Positions 48,909-51,643 of a DNA stretch of 51,643 nt are shown one piece after another. The stretch covers positions 8,227,276-8,278,918 of the forward strand of contig NZ_GG657757.1 in assembly GCF_000158955.1 (NCBI RefSeq), in the 5' to 3' direction. The position numbers were made by a program, and so were the translations under genes. Source of the stretch: Streptomyces viridochromogenes DSM 40736. Its GTDB lineage: Bacteria > Actinomycetota > Actinomycetes > Streptomycetales > Streptomycetaceae. Position 1 is the stretch's first letter; each line of letters opens with the position of its first letter. The notes beneath the pieces are model-generated. The model saw nothing but the letters and a program-made list of their open reading frames with translations. It was not told the DNA's origin and searched no databases.

Positions 48909-51259
48909 TCGCACAGCGGTCCTACACCGTCGAACCCTGGACCGTGCGCGAGACGGAACTCAACCTCGACGTCCTGGCGCAGAGCGAGTCCGTGTTCGCC
49001 CTGTCCAACGGCCATATCGGCTGGCGCGGCAACCTCGACGAGGGCGAACCGCACGGCCTGCCCGGCAGCTACCTCAACGGTGTCCACGAACTGCACCCCC
49101 TGCCGTACGCCGAGGCCGGCTACGGCTACCCCGAGTCGGGCCAGACCTCCATCAACGTCACCAACGGCAAGGTGCTGCGCCTCCTGGTCGACGACGAGCC
49201 GTTCGACCTGCGCTACGGGCGGCTCGTCACCCATGAACGGACCCTGGACCTGCGGCGGGGCGTGCTGGAGCGGGTCTGCGAGTGGACCTCACCGGCGGGC
49301 TCGACCGTCCGGGTGCGCTCCACCCGGCTGGTCTCCCTGACCCAGCGGGCGATCGCCGCCGTGGCGTACGAGGTGGAGCCCGTCGACCGCCGTACCCGTG
49401 TGGTCGTCCAGTCGGAACTGGTCGCCAACGAGAGCCTGCCGGAGCCGGACGGTGACCCGCGGGCCGCCATGGCGCTGAAGTCGCCGCTGGAGCCGGAAGA
49501 GGACCTGGCCTCCGGCAGCCGGCTGCGGCTGGTCCACCGCACCCGCCGCAGCGGCCTCCGGGTCGCCGTGGCCGCCGATCACGTCGTCGACGGCCCCGAG
49601 CGGACCACGACGAGCAGCGAGAGCAACGTGGACGTGGCCCGGCTGACCGTCACCTCCGTCCTGGAGCCGGGGGAGCGGCTTCGGGTGGAGAAACTGGTCG
49701 CGCACGGCTGGTCCGGCGCCCGGTCCCGGCCCGCGATGAGCGACCAGGTCGAGGCGGCGCTCGCGGCGGCCGCACACAGCGGCTGGACGGGGCTGCTCGC
49801 GGACCAGCGGGAGTACCTCGACGACTTCTGGGCGCGCGCCGACGTCGAGCTCGACGGTGACGAGGAGATCCAGCAGGCCGTCCGCTTCGCCCTCTTCCAC
49901 GTCCTCCAGGCCGGTGCCCGCGCCGAGCAGCGCGCCATACCGGCCAAGGGACTCACCGGCTCCGGTTACGACGGGCACGCCTTCTGGGACACCGAAGCGT
50001 TCGTGCTGCAGCTGCTGACCTACACCGCGCCGGCGGCGGCCGCCGAGGCCCTGCGCTGGCGCCTGGACACCCTGCCCGCCGCGCAGGAGCGCGCGGCCCA
50101 GCTCGGCCTGCGCGGCGCCGCCTTCCCCTGGCGCACCATCGAGGGCTCGGAGGGCTCCGCGTACTGGCCGGCCGGCACCGCCGCGTTCCACGTGGGCGCC
50201 GACATCGCCGACGCCGTGGTGCGGTACGTGGCGGCCACCGGCGACGAGGAGTTCGAACGCGAGGTCGGCGTGGAGCTGCTGGTGGAGACGGCCCGGCTGT
50301 GGCGCTCCCTCGGCCACCACGACGACCGGGGCGTCTTCCACATCGACGGCGTCACCGGACCGGACGAGTACAGCGCCATCGCCGACGACAACACGTACAC
50401 CAACCTCATGGCCCGGGCGAACCTGCTGGCCGCCGCCGACGTCTGCAAACGCCACCCCGACGAGGCGGCACGGCTCGGCGCCGACGAGGAGGAGAGCGCC
50501 GCCTGGCGGGACGCCGCCGAGGCCCTGCACGTCCCCTACAACGAGGAACTCGGCGTGCACGAACAGCACGCCGGCTTCACCCGCTACCAGCGCTGGGACT
50601 TCGCCCGCACCAGGCCGGACCAGTACCCGCTGATGCTCCACTTCCCCTACTTCGACCTGTACCGCAAGCAGGTCGTCAAGCAGGCGGACCTGGTGCTGGC
50701 GATGTACACCTGCGGCAGCTTCTTCGAGGAGTACTTCGACGAGGAGCAGATCGCCCGCAACTTCGCCTACTACGAGCCGATCACCGTACGGGACTCCTCC
50801 CTGTCGGCCTGCGTCCAGGCCGTCATGGCGGCCCGGACCGGCCATCTGGACCTGGCCTGCGCCTACACGGCCGAGGCCGCGCTGATGGACCTGGGAGACC
50901 TGGAGCACAACACCCGCGACGGACTGCACATCGCGTCGCTGGCCGGCACCTGGATGGCGCTGGTCGCCGGGTTCGGCGGCATGCGGTGCACCGACGGCGG
51001 TCTCCGGTTCGCGCCGCGTCTGCCCGAGAAGTTCAGCCGTCTGGCGTTCACGGTGGCGTTCCTCGGCCGCCGCCTGCGGGTCGAGCTGACCGGCGGAGAG
51101 GCCACCTACACCCTGCGCTCGGGCCCGCCCCTGACGATCCGTCACCACGGCACCGAGGTGACGGTGCGGGAGGACACCCCCGTCTCCCGCCCCGTCCCTC
51201 CACCGCCCCAGCGACCGGCCCCGAGCCAGCCACCGCACCGCGCCCCGAACGTCCGCTGA
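48905..51259 (+). CDS. GH65 disaccharide phosphorylase (maltose, trehalose or kojibiose type)
   Basis: The 784-residue protein has the GH65 layout: an N-terminal beta-sandwich (QSESVFALSNGHIGWRGNLDEGEPHG), a linker, an (alpha/alpha)6 barrel and a small C-terminal beta domain. The catalytic acid is Glu488 in VTGPDEYS. Phosphate-binding and substrate motifs such as GYDGHAFWDTEAFVLQL and KQADLVLAMY are present. GH65 enzymes phosphorolyse alpha-glucosides with inversion, giving beta-glucose 1-phosphate. GTG 48905 overlaps the beta-PGM stop. The C-terminus ends in an unusual proline-rich tail of about 25 residues. The exact disaccharide cannot be told from sequence alone. Confidence 0.93.
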   Translation: MIAQRSYTVEPWTVRETELNLDVLAQSESVFALSNGHIGWRGNLDEGEPHGLPGSYLNGVHELHPLPYAEAGYGYPESGQTSINVTNGKVLRLLVDDEPFDLRYGRLVTHERTLDLRRGVLERVCEWTSPAGSTVRVRSTRLVSLTQRAIAAVAYEVEPVDRRTRVVVQSELVANESLPEPDGDPRAAMALKSPLEPEEDLASGSRLRLVHRTRRSGLRVAVAADHVVDGPERTTTSSESNVDVARLTVTSVLEPGERLRVEKLVAHGWSGARSRPAMSDQVEAALAAAAHSGWTGLLADQREYLDDFWARADVELDGDEEIQQAVRFALFHVLQAGARAEQRAIPAKGLTGSGYDGHAFWDTEAFVLQLLTYTAPAAAAEALRWRLDTLPAAQERAAQLGLRGAAFPWRTIEGSEGSAYWPAGTAAFHVGADIADAVVRYVAATGDEEFEREVGVELLVETARLWRSLGHHDDRGVFHIDGVTGPDEYSAIADDNTYTNLMARANLLAAADVCKRHPDEAARLGADEEESAAWRDAAEALHVPYNEELGVHEQHAGFTRYQRWDFARTRPDQYPLMLHFPYFDLYRKQVVKQADLVLAMYTCGSFFEEYFDEEQIARNFAYYEPITVRDSSLSACVQAVMAARTGHLDLACAYTAEAALMDLGDLEHNTRDGLHIASLAGTWMALVAGFGGMRCTDGGLRFAPRLPEKFSRLAFTVAFLGRRLRVELTGGEATYTLRSGPPLTIRHHGTEVTVREDTPVSRPVPPPPQRPAPSQPPHRAPNVR

Positions 51260-51375
51260 GCCTCACCCCCCCCGAGTCGGACACTTGGCCGTATTCCGCC
51301 CTGCACGTCCCCACCCGACGGGTTAGCTTGATCGGGATTTCTGATCATCGGGTCAATCGGGGTAAGGGGCGGAAC

Positions 51376-51643
51376 ATGGCTGACGGCGCGAACGCCATCC
51401 TCGTTCGCGGGCGAAGACGCGAACAGCCGCGCGGGTCGGGCACGACCCGCACGGCGCGCGGCAACCGGCCGCTCGCCGTGCTCGCCGCCGTCTTCACCCT
51501 CGCCCAGCTCGTCCTGGTCCGGCCTGTACTGGGCCTCGGCTGGGACGAGATCGTCTACGTCAGCCAGGTCACCCCCCACACCCCGGCGGCCTTCTTCAGC
51601 GCGCCGCGCTCCCGGGGCGTGTCCCTGCTCGTGGCGCCCGTGG
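51376..51643 (+). CDS. Membrane protein, probable GT-C glycosyltransferase (3' end outside window)
   Basis: ATG 51376 has AAGGGGCGG upstream. The 89 visible residues begin with a basic cytoplasmic N-terminus (GRRREQPRGSGTTRTARG), a membrane helix (LAVLAAVFTLAQLVLV) and an acidic loop GWDEIVYVSQ, similar to the DE loop of GT39-like enzymes. The gene continues beyond the window. The 116-bp gap before it shows no clear element apart from GATCGGGATTTCTGATCATC. Confidence 0.7.
   Translation, partial: MADGANAILVRGRRREQPRGSGTTRTARGNRPLAVLAAVFTLAQLVLVRPVLGLGWDEIVYVSQVTPHTPAAFFSAPRSRGVSLLVAPV

Noticed and set aside
47231..51259. Apparent 1342-residue fusion of a kinase region, HAD start and GH65 phosphorylase
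   Set aside because: Only two parts of this frame (the HAD N-terminus and the GH65 part) look like protein families; the rest is shadow sequence. GH65 proteins have their own start with GTGA overlap at 48905.
1..51643. Prophage, integrative element, CRISPR array, tRNA gene or secondary-metabolite cluster
   Set aside because: I found no integrase, transposase, repeat-spacer array, cloverleaf-like sequence or synthase gene. The mix of regulators, transporters and enzymes looks like ordinary chromosomal accessory content.

Overview
The window reads as chromosomal DNA of a Streptomyces or close relative. GC is very high, third codon positions are almost all G or C, many starts are GTG with GGAG-type ribosome sites, and the gene families are typical of the genus: ROK and GlxA regulators, an ECF sigma factor with a CU044_5270-type partner, mycothiol-dependent formaldehyde oxidation, a streptogrisin-like protease, and two CUT1 sugar transporters without their own ATPase. 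I saw no rRNA, tRNA, CRISPR array, insertion sequence or phage gene.

Layout. Positions 1-5.8 kb: the 3' part of a GH5 glycosidase, a broken YncE-like beta-propeller gene divergent from a TetR gene, and a GlxA regulator divergent from an imine-reductase-like gene. 5.8-9.4 kb: an orphan cytochrome oxidase subunit I with a small membrane protein, divergent from an ECF sigma factor and its membrane partner. 9.4-15.4 kb: a SnoaL-like protein, an ABC exporter, the formaldehyde-detoxification pair mscR (frameshifted) plus an MBL hydrolase, an SDR and an L,D-transpeptidase. 15.4-21.2 kb: sugar locus 1, a four-gene operon (two permeases, binding protein, Gfo/Idh/MocA dehydrogenase) divergent from a ROK repressor with repeated GTGCGAAA sites between them. 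21.3-30 kb: a small protein, two hairpin elements, a membrane-tethered S1 protease, a DUF3800-like protein, a PatB-type C-S lyase, a PPOX protein, a second Gfo/Idh/MocA dehydrogenase, an OB-fold protein and a TetR gene sharing a palindrome, a peptidoglycan-binding membrane protein and a flavin reductase. 30-39.3 kb: an ANTAR-GAF-PAS-PP2C phosphatase, an ABM protein, an unknown 125-aa protein, an RpiR/SIS regulator, two small proteins, a GT39-type membrane glycosyltransferase and a Tat-exported PAP2 enzyme with beta-strand repeats. 39.4-46.9 kb: sugar locus 2, a BadF-type kinase divergent from a ROK regulator over a 13-bp-arm inverted repeat, followed by binding protein, two permeases and a 572-aa protein of uncertain family. 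47-51.6 kb: a P-loop sugar or nucleoside kinase, a SnoaL-like protein, a frameshifted beta-phosphoglucomutase coupled to a GH65 disaccharide phosphorylase, and the start of a membrane protein.

Main themes. At least three separate carbohydrate-use loci lie in 36 kb, each with its own candidate operator. The same 11-bp site, CAAGCGCTTTC, occurs upstream of the second Gfo/Idh/MocA gene and of the locus 2 transporter, which suggests one outside LacI-type regulator controls both. Seven small indels break three otherwise conserved genes (YncE-like, mscR, beta-PGM). Five of them fall within 180 bp. Either the sequence has local errors or these genes are decaying; this must be settled before calling them pseudogenes. 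The best candidate for something undescribed is sugar locus 2 with its 572-aa protein.
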